A stretch of DNA of 64,000 nucleotides from Sphaeramia orbicularis (lineage: Eukaryota; Chordata; Actinopteri; Kurtiformes; Apogonidae), in contig NC_043957.1 of NCBI RefSeq assembly GCF_902148855.1, positions 54,741,108 to 54,805,107 on the forward strand, given 5' to 3'. How positions within the stretch are numbered: position 1 is the first letter of the stretch; the number at the start of each line of letters is the position of its first letter. Below, one piece after another: positions 1-14,000 of the stretch. Position numbers and translations under genes: made by a program. The notes under the pieces were generated by a model. The model worked only from the letters and a program-made list of their open reading frames with translations. It had not been told where the DNA came from and did no database searches.

Positions 1-18
1 CTTTCTCAGTGAGTGTGT

Positions 19-34
19 GGCTCTTAAAAGAGCC
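19..34 (-). promoter_or_regulatory. Histone 3' stem-loop of H2A
   Basis: Read on the minus strand this is GGCTCTTTTAAGAGCC, a perfect 6-bp stem with a 4-base loop. It matches the 3' end signal of replication-dependent histone mRNAs that is bound by SLBP. It lies 36 bases past the H2A stop. A purine-rich run (gagaaag, minus strand, positions 1-8) follows and fits the U7 snRNA downstream element. Confidence 0.95.
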
Positions 35-70
35 GTTTTGGGTTTTGGATCATTAGGTCCGTGTGGACTT

Positions 71-1248
<1,178 letters not shown>

Positions 1249-1271
1249 ACTGAGCATCCACTGAACACAAC

Positions 1272-1287
1272 GGCTCTTTTCAGAGCC
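1272..1287 (+). promoter_or_regulatory. Histone 3' stem-loop of H3
   Basis: The sequence ggctcttttcagagcc forms a 6-bp stem with loop TTTC and matches the replication-dependent histone 3' end signal. It lies 23 bases after the H3 stop. Confidence 0.95.
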
Positions 1288-1478
1288 AACACATGGACAC
1301 AGAAGACCTGCTTCTGTTTGGTTCATTCACAGCTTTAGTGGAGAAGAGAACCACTACAGCACAGTGTGGAGGTTTTTATGGTTATATTGTCTAAATGGAG
1401 GCAATTTGTAGTATAAGTGATTAAACATGTAAGAGGAGACCTAGAAATTACTTTTTAAAATAACCTTTATTTAATTCA

Positions 1479-2071
1479 CAGGTGTCAAACATACGGTCCG
1501 GGGGCCAAAACCAGCCCACCAAAGGTTCCAATCTGGCCCGTGGGATCAATTTACAAACTGCAGAAGATATGAACAGTCAAGGGTGTCAAACTCGAAAATA
1601 ATAACATAATGACTCCAAATGTTCTTGGTTTAATGTGAAAAAAATGACATGTCTATAAATAATGAAAACACCAGTTTTTTCTCTGATTTATTGTTAAGAA
1701 CATTGAATTCTGATATCCGTTAATAAAATGTCAATAACCTGAACAAATATGAACAACCTGAAATGTCTAAAGAAAAATAAGTGCAATTTTAACAATATTC
1801 TGCCGGTTTTGTGTCTTGGTAGATCTGATCTGTAATGCACATGTAGAAATCATAAGTTGAGGCATAATATGGATCAAATTTTTCTTATTTATTTTTCTTC
1901 AGAAATGTCAGTTTTTTCAGGTTATTCACATCTTTTTGTTTTGGATAGTTTGTAAAATGTAAATGTTTTCCTAATTTAATGTTATTTTGGAGTTGTCATT
2001 ATTTATAGGCTATTATATTATTTGACTGGTCCGGCCCGCTGGAGGTCAAACTGGGCTGAATGTGGCCCCTG
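1479..2071. mobile_element. Non-autonomous hAT-like element
   Basis: The left end begins caggtgtcaaac...ggtccgggggcc. The right end, reverse-complemented, begins CAGGGGCCACATTC and contains GGGCCGGACC. Ends of the form CAG...GTCAAA...GGCC are common in fish hAT elements of the Charlie-like group. No coding frame remains in the 593 bp. I could not see a convincing 8-bp target duplication, so the exact borders are approximate. Confidence 0.5.
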
Positions 2072-2172
2072 AAAGAAAATGATTTAACGGATTTAATTGA
2101 AGGGGTTTTACAAAGCATTACAAAACACAAACATACCCATCTATACTTAACCATATACATATTTCCCCACCC

Positions 2173-2173
<1 letters not shown>

Positions 2174-2215
<42 letters not shown>
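2174..2215. repeat. (TA)n microsatellite
   Basis: About 21 uninterrupted TA units. The rest of the H3-H2B spacer (2216-3412) is AT-rich single-copy-looking sequence in which I see no gene. Confidence 0.95.
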
Positions 2216-2218
<3 letters not shown>

Positions 2219-3412
2219 TCACTCCTAAAAATAGACAATTACCCATGTTCCCGATGATGAATAAAGACTAAAATGTCTGTATATACACATAAGAGGCTAC
2301 ATAAAATACAATATAATACATATCACAACAAGCTTACAAAGGTAAGACCCTCCTAGAATTATTGAAATACATCAGCAGAATCAAATACATGCATACATCC
2401 ATTCCTCTGGTCCTCCCTTTTGTACTTGTTCATCAGTTGCTAATTGCTCAGTGATCTTAATGGACACATGGATGAATGAGAGCTTCAGGTGATTTCTTGC
2501 ATTGTGACGTGGAGTTCAGTAAAATGTACTGAGGAAATGGTACCTGATTTGTATCTAACCCTGTTCAGTTTCTGTGGAGTGTAAAGCAGGAATACCCATA
2601 GTTTTACCTGTTGTTTTTACCAAATGATAGATTTTTACTGTAAGATTCTCAAACCGGCTGTGGCTGACTCAGGAAATTATGCCATTCCTAATTATGTTTT
2701 GGATTTGAAAATTATCTCATGCACACACATACTAGAACTGCCTATCGTGTTCTATTTATGAAAAAAGATTTAATGAATTTGTTATTGATGATAGTGCTGG
2801 GAGAATATGGCATACTGAGATACTTTTTTTTCCAACAGATTTTGAATTGAGTCAGTTGTGATGAGGCAGAGCTGCTGAAACCGCTGATCAGACCACAAAC
2901 CAGTTAGGTGATTAATTCAGGTAATGAAGCATTTACTGCTTTGAATGTCATAGATCACGTGTTTTTTGTGCACCAAAGGAAGCTTTGAGGCAGTGATTCT
3001 ATGCGTTTTCAGGGTTTGAAGCATGTGTTGAAGCTTCAGTGTCACACTTCCATCAGTTACTCTTGTGATATTTTCCCCCTAGCCTGTACGATATGATGCT
3101 GTACAGAAGTATATGTAAGTAAGTTTATAGACAGTAATAAACATTTTGACTGAACTATGTAGAACATTGGACAAATCGCAGACACTCCCATGGAATATTA
3201 TAGACCTAAGTCTGGATGTCTTTAAAAAAAAAAAAAAAAGGGGGTGAGGTGTAGGATCTAAGTCTGTACATCTATGTGTATAGACATGTATGCATATTCC
3301 AAGTGTGTGCATTTTCATGTTGCATATGTTGGTACAAGTTTCATGAAACAAAACTTAAAAAAAAAAAAAACACTGCCAGTCTAGTGAAGTTAATCTCTCA
3401 GATCTGGTGGGT

Positions 3413-3428
3413 GGCTCTTAAAAGAGCC
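3413..3428 (-). promoter_or_regulatory. Histone 3' stem-loop of H2B
   Basis: On the minus strand this is GGCTCTTTTAAGAGCC, identical to the H2A stem-loop. It lies 29 bases after the H2B stop. Confidence 0.95.
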
Positions 3429-3457
3429 TTTGGGTTCAGGTCTGGGACCACAGAGGT

Positions 3458-3935
<478 letters not shown>

Positions 3936-4139
3936 CAACGGTTGAATAGGGTGGAGTTAGTTAGTTTCAGTGGGGAGGGGTTGTATTTCCGGGGTAACAT
4001 GTTGAATCTGAACACAGGCTGTGCGTAAAGGAGGGAAAATGACCACAAGGCGCATATGGAGACAAAGGACTGAGGTTTTACTTCAGACTGAAGTGGACTC
4101 AGGTCTCAGTTCACAGAGTTATTTGTTATAGACTTCAGA

Positions 4140-4725
4140 ACACCCAACCATGCATAAACTGTCAGTGATCAGAACATTATATGAATGGACCATAGTCTTG
4201 GACCCACAGGACACAGAAGAGGAGGAAAAACACATAAGAACTGGGCTATCAAATTGTCACAATCCACAATGGGCCACAGAGAAACTGAGAAAACAGGTTA
4301 ATCTCAAAGAAACGCAGCTGGAAGTAAAAAAGACGAAGAAGAACACACAGAAAACCAAAAACATCAGCATGGTCGTACTCTCATACATCAAGGACACCAC
4401 AGAACGCATACAAAGACTAGAGCAATGAGGAAATATCACACACACCCCCCAGTTAAACCACATATCACTCTGAGACAACTACTGGTCCATCCAAAAGACA
4501 CAATGCCCTCAGAAAACCAACACAACATCATCTACGAAACACTCTGCCTGTTGTGTAACAAGACCTACATTGGAGAAACAGGAAGCGCATTTGGCACAAG
4601 AACAAATGAACACAAGAAAGAATGTGAGGAAGAGACGTCGGCAGAACACACACAAAACCAAAGAAAAGGCAGAACGGAAAACCACATTATGGACCGGGAA
4701 GAAGCCCAAGTCATCTGATCAGAAA
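4140..4725 (+). mobile_element. Penelope-like retroelement fragment (RT end and GIY-YIG endonuclease)
   Basis: The first part reads HKLSVIRTLYEW...DTEEEEKHIR, which resembles the region after the reverse-transcriptase core in Penelope-like elements. The second part, in another frame, has IYETLCLLCNKTYIGETGSAF...TRTNEHKKE. That is the TYIGETG form of the GIY-YIG endonuclease motif, followed by the conserved R and EH. Penelope-like elements carry RT plus a C-terminal GIY-YIG domain. The copy lacks its 5' half and is frame-disrupted, so it is inactive. Family call from motifs only. Confidence 0.75.
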
Positions 4726-4984
4726 GCAACAAATCAAATCAAAATCTATTTTATATCGTGCCAAATCATAACAAAAGTTATATCATGACACTTTACATAT
4801 AGAACCTGTTGAAACCAAACTCTGAAGCCAATTTAAAGAACCAGAACAAGTACCACCGTTGGATTAGGGAGGCCAGAGGGATCAGAAAACGGGCCTCAAG
4901 GACCACGAACAGGGATGAGGGATGTTTACACCTTATCCCACACCTGGGATGCTGTCGTCCATAGGATGTCAGAGAGCAGAGGAC

Positions 4985-5364
4985 ATAATTTTCCCCTGTT
5001 GAAAAACAAAAACTGATCTAATATTTTTTACATCACACTATATATCTGATGTTGAAAAGTTTTGTTCTGAAGTACATTTGAGTGATTTATTGATTAGAAT
5101 ACTTTTAGATGGCTTAGGATAATGGTTCTAACCAAACCAGCACATGTTCGAACTCATTAAGTTATGGAAAGCTGCAGATCTCATGTACGGAAAAAAAACT
5201 GTTGTCAATTACAAACCAGAATGATTGACAGATGTTTGCTGTTCACACAGTTTTAATATATAACTTTCACAATAAAAATCATTCCATTAATGTCAGTAAA
5301 GATCTACAGTACCTGTAACAGAGAGAAGGGAGAAGATAAATCCTCTTGCTGATGTTAAACTCAT
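4985..5364 (-). pseudogene. Orphan signal exon of a CD22/Siglec-like gene (remnant 1)
   Basis: Positions 5313-5364 match the signal-peptide exon of the intact receptors (MSLTSARGFIFSLLSVT) and keep the donor ACAG/GTACTG. About 330 bp of the adjoining intron 1 follows (4985-5312), closely similar to the same intron in genes A to F. The sequence then changes to unrelated DNA and no V-set exon exists to the left. The 5' side is cut by the LINE fragment starting near 5367. It is a broken 5' end and cannot make a receptor. Confidence 0.8.
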
Positions 5365-5369
5365 CATCA

Positions 5370-5880
5370 CTCATTATCATTCACATATTTATAATCCACC
5401 AAACCACCGCATTTAAAATCACTTTTACATTTGTAGATCCCTTTTGAAGTCCCCTTCACCCAGTCAGTGTTTAAATGATTATACTTTTCCTTTATGCCAC
5501 CATATATGATCTTATAATATGGACCTTTCCTTGCCCTGCCCTTTTTTTTTCTCCCAGGTGGACAGGTCATCAATCCATATTGCTTTTCTTGACATACCCA
5601 TGGAAACATTCTTAATAAAGGCTATTGTTAGTTTGAGACTGAGGTCTAGTGCACTGAGTCCACTAAGTTCTTTACTTTTAAACAATAATATTGTCTTAGT
5701 GACCTCTCTGGTGGTTCCCCAAACCAGATTTACATACTGTTTATTAAGTCGGATTATCGTTTTCTCAGTTGTAGGAAAGATGTTAGCCAAGAAGAGGAGT
5801 TTGGAAAGGACATGAGTTTTCATAATGTTAATTCTGCTTTTATAATGTGTATTCTTGTTCTGCCACAGGGGCGATTCTAG
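5370..5880 (-). mobile_element. LINE fragment (L1/Tx1-like ORF2 C-terminal part)
   Basis: On the minus strand the segment INIMKTHVLSKLLFLANIFP, then a conserved NLVWG and a later LK...AFIKN, matches the region after the RT domain in L1-type LINE ORF2 proteins. The reading changes frame at a homopolymer near 5550, after which the homology-like frame goes on to about 5370. Only the 3' coding part is present. It sits against remnant 1 and probably removed its upstream exon. Confidence 0.65.
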
Positions 5881-7409
5881 GATCAGACCTTTGGGGGGGG
5901 GCACAGCCCCCAGGAAGCAGCTGACATCTGTTCCTGACAAAGATTTATTCAGCTATTGAATTTAATCCAGTTTTTAAATTTCTTAGAAAAGCCAAAGATT
6001 TTCCATAAAAGCATATATAACAAGAATGTGTGATAATCCAACCATGATCTATGTACAAGTTCCACTGACATACAATCCCACCACTATATTAGCCATTTGA
6101 TCAGATGAGAATCTAATATCATCTTCAACCTATGATGTATAATATTAATGTTTAAGGATGAACAATGATCAACTTTTCTCCAAAATGAGTGAATGTAAAC
6201 TGAGGGGAAGGCTCAGCTGACCACAGCTGTCTATTATATTGTGTCTCAGCTTTTTTGGCCTGTTAAGGAATAACAGACTGTATTGAACTTTAGGCTATTT
6301 TTGGGCTATTTCTAAAAGCCTGTGCCCTCTAAATGGGATTTAGTACTGTGTAAATATGATATGGAATTATGTGCTGTCCATGACATGGAGGAATGTTGCT
6401 CATGTCTCAATACAAACCCCTTTTCCACCAAAAAGAACCCGGTGCTAGTTCGGTGCCGGTGCTAGAGCCAGTGCTTAACTGGTTCCAACCTGGTGCCTCT
6501 GAAGAACCGGTTTGCTTTTTCATAGGTCAAGAGCCAAGCGGAGCCAAATCAGAGCCGCGTCATTACGTCGTCGTAAAACGTGATCACGTGATTGGATCTA
6601 GTGCGGGACTCGGGAGACGCTCGACCAGCAGTAAGCGCTGCACTTGTGTATACAGCCTGTTGCAATCCACAGGCGAAAAACACAAATATTCACTCTATGG
6701 CATTTGTCATAAACATAAATATGTGGATTTCTATATTGCATACGTAGAAACATAATACAACGATAGCCTGTAAACAGATAATTAGTGAGGTCAGCAGAAC
6801 AGTATTGTTACCCAAGTTTAAGTGAGGCATAGGAAAACACGGACAAAGTGAACTTTATGCATTTCAAATGGGTTTATTCACACTGAAGTAAAAAAAAATA
6901 GGCTCAAATAAAAAAATAATAAAAAAAAAAAGCTTTAAAAACTTTACAAAAGGGAAGAAAAATCCAGGTGCTGTTGCTGTGAATCTGCCTCCTCGTCCAT
7001 GGACAATAACTGTAAAGAACAAAACAAAGAAACAGTGCATTAATTTGACATGTTCTCCATAATGTGGACAATAACCCTGTCTACTGGAACACGGTTCTGT
7101 TAACTACTGGGTTCAGTTCTGCCTTTTATCAACCCACCAAGGAAACGGCGTTTCGGAGACAAGACGTAAATGTTATTGTTAGCTTGTTGTTAACATACCA
7201 GTAGCTAGTGTTTTAACATCCATAACTTTTGTAGATCACTTTAATCTCTAAAGTTGACTTTTTGTGAGCCATTAACCATGTGCCTGAGAAATAAACCTTA
7301 CCAGTATCGTTTGAAGCTGTTTGAACAACAGACTCGTCCACAATCCAAAGCCTCCAGTCCGTGTCTGCTGTGTCCCAGTTCAGTGCACTGGTAGTCGGAT
7401 TCACCGGCC
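5881..7409. other. Transposon-derived filler, no host gene recognised
   Basis: The stretch 5868-5940 (ggggcgattctaggatcaga... with a G run) resembles a fish hAT terminus. From 6412 there is a GC-richer block (ttttccaccaaaaagaaccc, gagccgcgtcattacgtcgt). On the minus strand 7275-7410 holds a short open frame beginning MAGESDYQCTELG and ending at a GTAAGG donor-like site, which I take to be a transposase exon remnant of unknown family. It joins directly to remnant 2 and truncates its V-set exon. Confidence 0.35.
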
Positions 7410-8545
7410 ATTCTGACCCTGAAAAACTGCAACAGAACAAATTAAGAAACAAATGGAAGTCAAGGGATAAATCAATTAAAAGATCATCATTGTGGTTGTA
7501 GATAAAGGTAAACTGGATGAACCTCAAAAACAGACACTTTAATCTATAATCACTGAAAAACAATGCAGTTGTTCAAAGATATCAGACAAAAACCTTTAAT
7601 AAATCATCTGTTAGATTACATTAATGTAGTGTTCAGCTCATAAATGCCTAAAGTTTTATTATGTTTAACCCTTTATCCTCATATCTGTTTAATCCATCAG
7701 ATGATCAGTAACACCATAGTTATTATTGTTTGAGTCTGATCTGTTCTTGGTTTGTTTCCTCTGTTCACTCTGTGGTCAGATGGATGCAAAGAAAAAAACA
7801 GAAATGCAGAACATAGAGGTGTTAGAAACTTTTCACAGCAGCTATGATGAAAAAAAGAGGAGTTTATTTAGTGTGTGGCCATCAGACCAATAATAACCTG
7901 AATTTAGTCAAACTATTGCACAGTAAAACACTAGAATATGGTAAGAAATAAAACAGGAAATCTTGTATTTATACAGATGTGAGAAACACAAAAACTGATT
8001 TAACATTTTTTACATCACACTATACATCAGTTTTGTTATGAAGTACATTTGAGTGATTTATTGATTAAAATACTTTTAGATGGCTTCGGATAATGGTTCT
8101 AACCAAACCAGCACATGTTAGAACTCATTAAGTTTTGGAAAGCTGCAGATCTCATCTACGGAAAAAAAAACTGTAGTCAATTACAAACCAGAATGATTGA
8201 CAGAGGTTTGCTGTTCACACAGTTTTAATATGTAACTTTCACAATAAAAATCATTCTGTTCATGTAAATAAAGATCTACAGTACCTGTAACAGAGAGAAG
8301 GAAGACGATAAATCCACTTGCTGATGTTAAACTCATTGTTGTTGCTGTTCTCATCTCACTGTCTGACTCTGACTTCAGATGAATTAAAAGATGTTAACAG
8401 ATACATTTTAAAAAAGCGTCAGATAATCAGTAAATAATTGAACTTACTGGAATGGGTGTTTTCTTGTCCAGATGCCTCTCCTCTGTGGTCACTGAACTGA
8501 ACATGAGGTTGTTAAACAGCTTTATTTCCTTCCTACTTTAACATT
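7410..8545 (-). pseudogene. 5' half of a CD22/Siglec-like gene (remnant 2)
   Basis: The order on the minus strand is a 5' non-coding exon (about 8456-8540, donor GTAAGTTC), a signal exon at 8285-8354 (MRTATTMSLTSASGFIVFLLSVT) and a full intron 1. Then come the first codons of the V-set exon from 7426 (V-F-Q-G-Q-N-G), where transposon-like sequence begins and an in-frame stop follows at once. The promoter, leader and signal exon look usable, but the ectodomain is gone. A transcript could only encode a very short peptide. Confidence 0.85.
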
Positions 8546-8859
8546 AATATTCATGCTAAGATAAATGTCATGGTTAAAAAAAGCTAAAACTATTTAGAGC
8601 AAAGCTTGAAACATTTTAATATACCAACTGAATCTGATGAACTCTAATAGTTTCACCTTCCAGTAACAACCCTCAGTCACACACATAGAAACAGCTCTGA
8701 CAGGAAAGAAAACCTGTTACATCCTGTGTAGCTCAAGGCTCAGTCTGTTATTTCCTGTGATGTGGTATTTGACAATTTATACAGGGTGTGAAGATGAAAA
8801 ACACAGCCAGAAAATCATAACGCTTAAAAACAGATAAAATTGAACTATGATTAAATACA

Positions 8860-9240
8860 ACCCCAGTTACAAAAAAGTTGGGTTATGGAGCAAAAATGTG
8901 AAGAAAAAAAAAAGCAAAAACAGAATACATATATACAAAGAATAGATTTTTTTTACACAGAACGGATACACAGAATGGATTTTATAAAAAAAAAAAAAAA
9001 AAAACATAAAGGATGTGAAAGGGATTATTTTGTGTTTTGGGGGCAAAAGTGACCACATTTGGACAAAATGGGTGGGGCTATGGGATTGCAAGTATGAGCT
9101 ACAACTACAATGTAGCTGTCTGTCAAGAAAAGATTTGATTAAATTAACAGAAGCTTCAGAGGTCCAACTTTCCAAACTGTCAATCACGCCTTTCAATCAA
9201 TGCCTTCTGTTTGACTTGTGATCTTATTAATGGAGGAAAA
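8860..9240. repeat. Short interspersed repeat, copy 1 of at least 4
   Basis: The block starts acaaccccagttacaaaaaag, has a poly-A stretch, then a conserved core (gtggggctatgggattgcaa, gctacaactacaatgtagct). Related copies lie at about 15105-15480, 23420-23800 and, inverted, 59690-60070. Each is in the intergenic spacer next to a receptor promoter. It was probably copied along with the receptors rather than inserted separately each time. I do not recognise the family. Confidence 0.6.
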
Positions 9241-9410
9241 GGTTAAAGATGGAACACATTACTTATTAGAAATTCCAAAAACAATAACTGAGAAAAAACC
9301 ACTCCTAGAAAAAAATGACTGAAAAAGTTTAGAGAGAAGTTCAGTGTGAGTCCATGGGAGACAAGGCTCTTAGGAGCAGCCTCTAGTGGCCATGAGTGGT
9401 ATTACACATT

Positions 9411-10958
9411 TCACTTTGGAGCCGAGGTCCTTGGTCCTTTGGGTTTCTTGACTGTGCTGTACAATACAGCTGAATCCTCTGCAGTTTCCTTAACTCTGTC
9501 TCTGACATAGAAATAGAAGATTAATCAGGTGATTGTAAATTGATTTGATGTTTAAATACAAGAGAATGTCAGATCTCACCTCCGCTTTTTGCTGTTGTTA
9601 TGAAATGGGAGAGCAGAGTACTCAGTAAATGTTGGTTCCTTCTTGTGTCTTGGGCACCGAGCTGGTCCAGTGTTGGAGTAAACTGGATCCTCCTTGTTCT
9701 GAGAGAAGTTGACGGAGGCGTAATGAAGGTTGTCCTGCTCCTCTGGGTGTCTGTGATTAGGTGGACACTGCACAGACAAAAATACTGTGAAGGAAACATT
9801 TCACCTGCGTACGACTTTATTTTAAATGGTGCATTCAGAGAGAGGACGGCAATCTGCTGAAAAGACCAATATGACAGAAAACAACGTTGAAGATATTCTA
9901 TCAACATGTCAGCAAATGACAGAAAGGGGATATAAAACAGGTGAAAAAAGCAGGACAACTTCTGGTGAATGTAATCACATCATGAGTTGGTTTGAGTGAA
10001 GAACATGATGAGCTGCAGTCAGATGACATTTTCCAGAACAGCTTAGTTTTGTACTAAAACACATCTGTTCTCACCTGTTGGCTGTTGTCCGCTCTGTCTT
10101 CAGGTTCAGATGATGTTTTCAAAGCCCTCCATCTTCTAGAGAAACACACAATGAAGAAACAAATGCAGCTCAGACACATACAAATCCATTGGTTACCACA
10201 TAGATCATGCACTGCTTCCCTTTTTCTTCGACATGAATCTAAAAGGAATCAGTTTGTCGTCTAAACATGTATCGGCTAATGTCACAAGAACCAGACTTTA
10301 CACTCCACTGCTGCCCCTTCATTCACTTCATGTTAAACATCACTTCATTCTTTCATTCTCTGCTGACTGAGGTGCACAAGCTGTTCATGACAGTTTCTTT
10401 TTTTTTTTTTTTATTAAACCTGTCCTTCCTAAATCTGATGTGTGTGGAATAATACACTACAACCAGTGAAGGAATGAATAGGAACACCAAAATGAGTTTT
10501 ACCAAAAGAAAATGCTGTCTGATAAAACGGTGAACACAATCTAAACCGACACTGAACTTTTCTAGATGAGCCTTATCATTTCTCTGCTGTGATGTGTGTG
10601 TTCTGTGATCTTTGTCATCAGTGGATATTTAGTGAATTCCACAAACTACAGTTGTGCTTTTCAATAACCTTTTGTCAGGGCTGGTTGTGTGTTCTTTTAT
10701 ATTTGAAGTGTTTTAGTAGCTATGAATACTGAACCTTCCAGACACAGATATGTTTATATTACAATCACTTCAGACACATTCACTGTTCTCAGGTCACTAT
10801 TGTGAGAATATTATCATTATTACTGAACCTCTGGTGAATAAGACCAGTCAGTTTAAAACAGGAGAATATTCAATTACGTTTTACATTAGATATCAATATA
10901 TTATGTGTTTTTAATAAATTGACATTACTTTGTGGAAACTTCTTCATTTTGACATTAC

Positions 10959-11017
<59 letters not shown>

Positions 11018-14000
11018 GTTGTTGTTTTCTGTTGTAAAATTATTAACAAACATGCTACATTACTTTGACTATCATCATAGTTGAACTAGCAATAAAAGGG
11101 GAAAACATCCAAGGAGTTGAATAACTTCCATGCACTGCATAAGGTCTTGGTCTTACCATGTATAAACTGAAAGTCACTAAAACCCTGAACAGAACTACTT
11201 TTCCTCCCAGCTTGGACTGAAAGCAGTTCCCCAAAAGCACCACAGTTTCAAAGCTTCGATACTCTTTGGGGTTTTATTTAAAAAACTGAAGAAGTGGCTG
11301 ATGGTCCAAACTATATTAAGTTATTCCATGACGCATGATTTCAAGGAATTCTCTGGTGAAATTTAATTTACCTGACGAATATGAAGACAGAGATGAGGAT
11401 TATGAGAAGGAGAATGGCAACAGTCACTCCAGCTGCTACTGATTTCCATTTGTCTGAAAAAAGAAGAAGAAAACACTGAAAGATAAAAACAACAAAGAGA
11501 GAAACACAGCACATGTTCACAGTATTAAACAGACTTGATGAGGTGTTAAAACTTGTAAATACAAATACAAAGAAAAACTTTAAACTGCTGTAAGTCTAAA
11601 AAAACGTCCTGGCTTTCTCTACAAAATGATTTATAAATGTGAGTTAAAAAGTTCAAAAATATTTACAAAGTGTGACTCTCACTGTGTTTTTAGTTTTTTT
11701 TTTTTTTTCTGAGTATGCGTGCAGTTAAATACAAACACTCACATGATACAACAATCAGATGTGAGGAGGAGTTCTGGATGGATAGATGGATGGTTTTACT
11801 CACATTTCACATCAATATAGACGTATTCTGACATCTTCAACCCCAGACTGTTCTCAGCTACACATGAATATGATCCATAGTCAGAGGAGGTGATGAAGCT
11901 GAGGACAAACTGCTGTCCTTCACCTCTTGACTGAAGTTGATTCTTTCCTCTCTTGTACCAGGTGTATTTAGTAACAGGTGGGTTTGCATCACTGGTACAG
12001 GTCAGAGTCACTGAACTGCCCTCAATGATTTCACCAGAGGGACTGAAAGACACTGAAGGAACCGTTGGAGCAACTAGAAAAGAAAACATTAACAAAACAT
12101 TTTAAGATAAAAATCATAGTAATGTTTGATTTTTGACTCCACCCCTCATAACCCACCAAAGTATAAAGCTGACAGATGGAGACAAGATGGACAGAAGTGG
12201 TGGAGACACTGGTCACTTATAGAAGCTATAGTTTGAACATCTCTCCAGTACACACAGAAATCATTTGGAAATCCATGCAGTCATGTTACACTGCATGAGA
12301 TAAAAACCTCCACTAGATGGAGACATGTTAGAGGAAGACTGTGGAGTAAACTCACACACTGGAGGAGAGGAGAACATCTCATAACCTTTAAGAGCACAGG
12401 AAACGGTATCTTCAGAGGAAAAAGAGGTGGAATAGGAAGATGATGTTTCACTCTGAATCTCCTGTCTGTTCTTGAACCAGGTGTATTTGTAATAGTCAGG
12501 TAGACGACAGCTGCTGTGACACCTCAGCTCTACTTGGACACAACTAGAATTCCTGCAGGATGATGAACTGTTCACATGGACCTGGAGATCTGGACATGTT
12601 ATGAAAAATAAAGAAATGTTATGTTAAATGAACAATTTAACAAACACACAAGAAACTACACACATATACAGATTTGAACTATTAGATGAATGTATTTGTA
12701 TATTTCTGAAGCATTTACCTGTGACAGTCAGAGTGACTCCAGGTGAACCAGTATAATGTCCACCAGGTTGGTTTGTTATAAACCTGAACTGGTACTGAGC
12801 TGAGTCGCTCTGTCTCAGGTCTGAGATTCTCACCCCACAATCCTTCACATTGTCAGGATAATGGACACGACCTTTGTACTCAGACTCTGTTGTCAGATCT
12901 ACAGGGTTAATGTCGCTATTAATAAACCAGAATGTTTTCTCAACTGTCCCCTTTGGGTATGTGTAGAAGCAGTTCATTTCGACTGTTGATCCTTTTAAGG
13001 CACAGACCTGAGGAGAAGTGTAAGTCACTCCCCATTCATTCAGACCCTGAACAACTGTAACAGAACAAATAAAGAAACAAATATAAGTCAATGGATAAAT
13101 CAATTCAAAGATCATCATTGTGGTTGTAGAAAAAGGTCAACTGGATGAACCTCAAAAACAGAGACACTTTAATCTATAATCACCGAAAAACAATGCAGTT
13201 GATAAAATATACCAGCTATAAACCTTTAATAAATCATCTGACATATTACATTAATGTAGTGTTCAGCTCATAAACACCTGAAGTCTTATTATATTTAACT
13301 CTTTATCCTCATATCTGTTTAATCCATCAGATGATCAGTAACACCATAGTTATTATTGTTTGAGTCTGATCTGTTCTTGGTTTGTTTCCTCTGTTCACTC
13401 TGTGGTCAGATGGACGGAAAGAAAAACAGACATGCAGACCACAGAGGCGTTAGAAACTTTTCACAGCAGCTATGATGAAAAAAAAAAAAAGAAGTTTATT
13501 TAGTGTGTGACCATCAGACCAATAATAAATGTTAACGTGTTCTTTTATTAGAAGCTCTAAGGACCAGTCTGGATTCAGATCGGTCTAAAAGTTAGCAAAA
13601 TTTATTCAGATCACAAATAAGGTGGACACTCAGCGCTGACGACTCAGACAAAATGAGCCCTGAACATTACATGAAATGTACGTTTATTGACCCTATGAGC
13701 GGGCTCACCCGTACAAATGGGTTGGTCTTTAACTTAGCGTTATCCAAAAAGATCAAACAGATGTGGGGCCTTAACTCTACGTAAACTTATGCCAACAATA
13801 AGTTTACCCTTATCAGCTATATCTGACAACACTATGTGTGTGAATGTGTGAGTTCAGACGTGCATCTAGAAGAAGAACAGAACCTACTTAACTCGTGTGC
13901 AGACAGATGTTTCCTATCTTAACAAGCTTAACCTACTGATAAAATACTTAAATACAACACAGTACTACATAACTCCTGGTCACAAAGAACTCACTATTAA

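Noticed and set aside
7213-7563. 116-codon minus frame as a receptor V-set exon
   Set aside because: Only the first few codons match the V exon; the rest is transposon-like and lacks Ig cysteines.
12261-12575. First C2 exon ending at the TGA after CNMTAWISK
   Set aside because: A GTGAGT donor in phase 1 lies earlier (exon end 12356 in A) and joins in frame to the next Ig exon in all copies. The longer frame is intron read-through.
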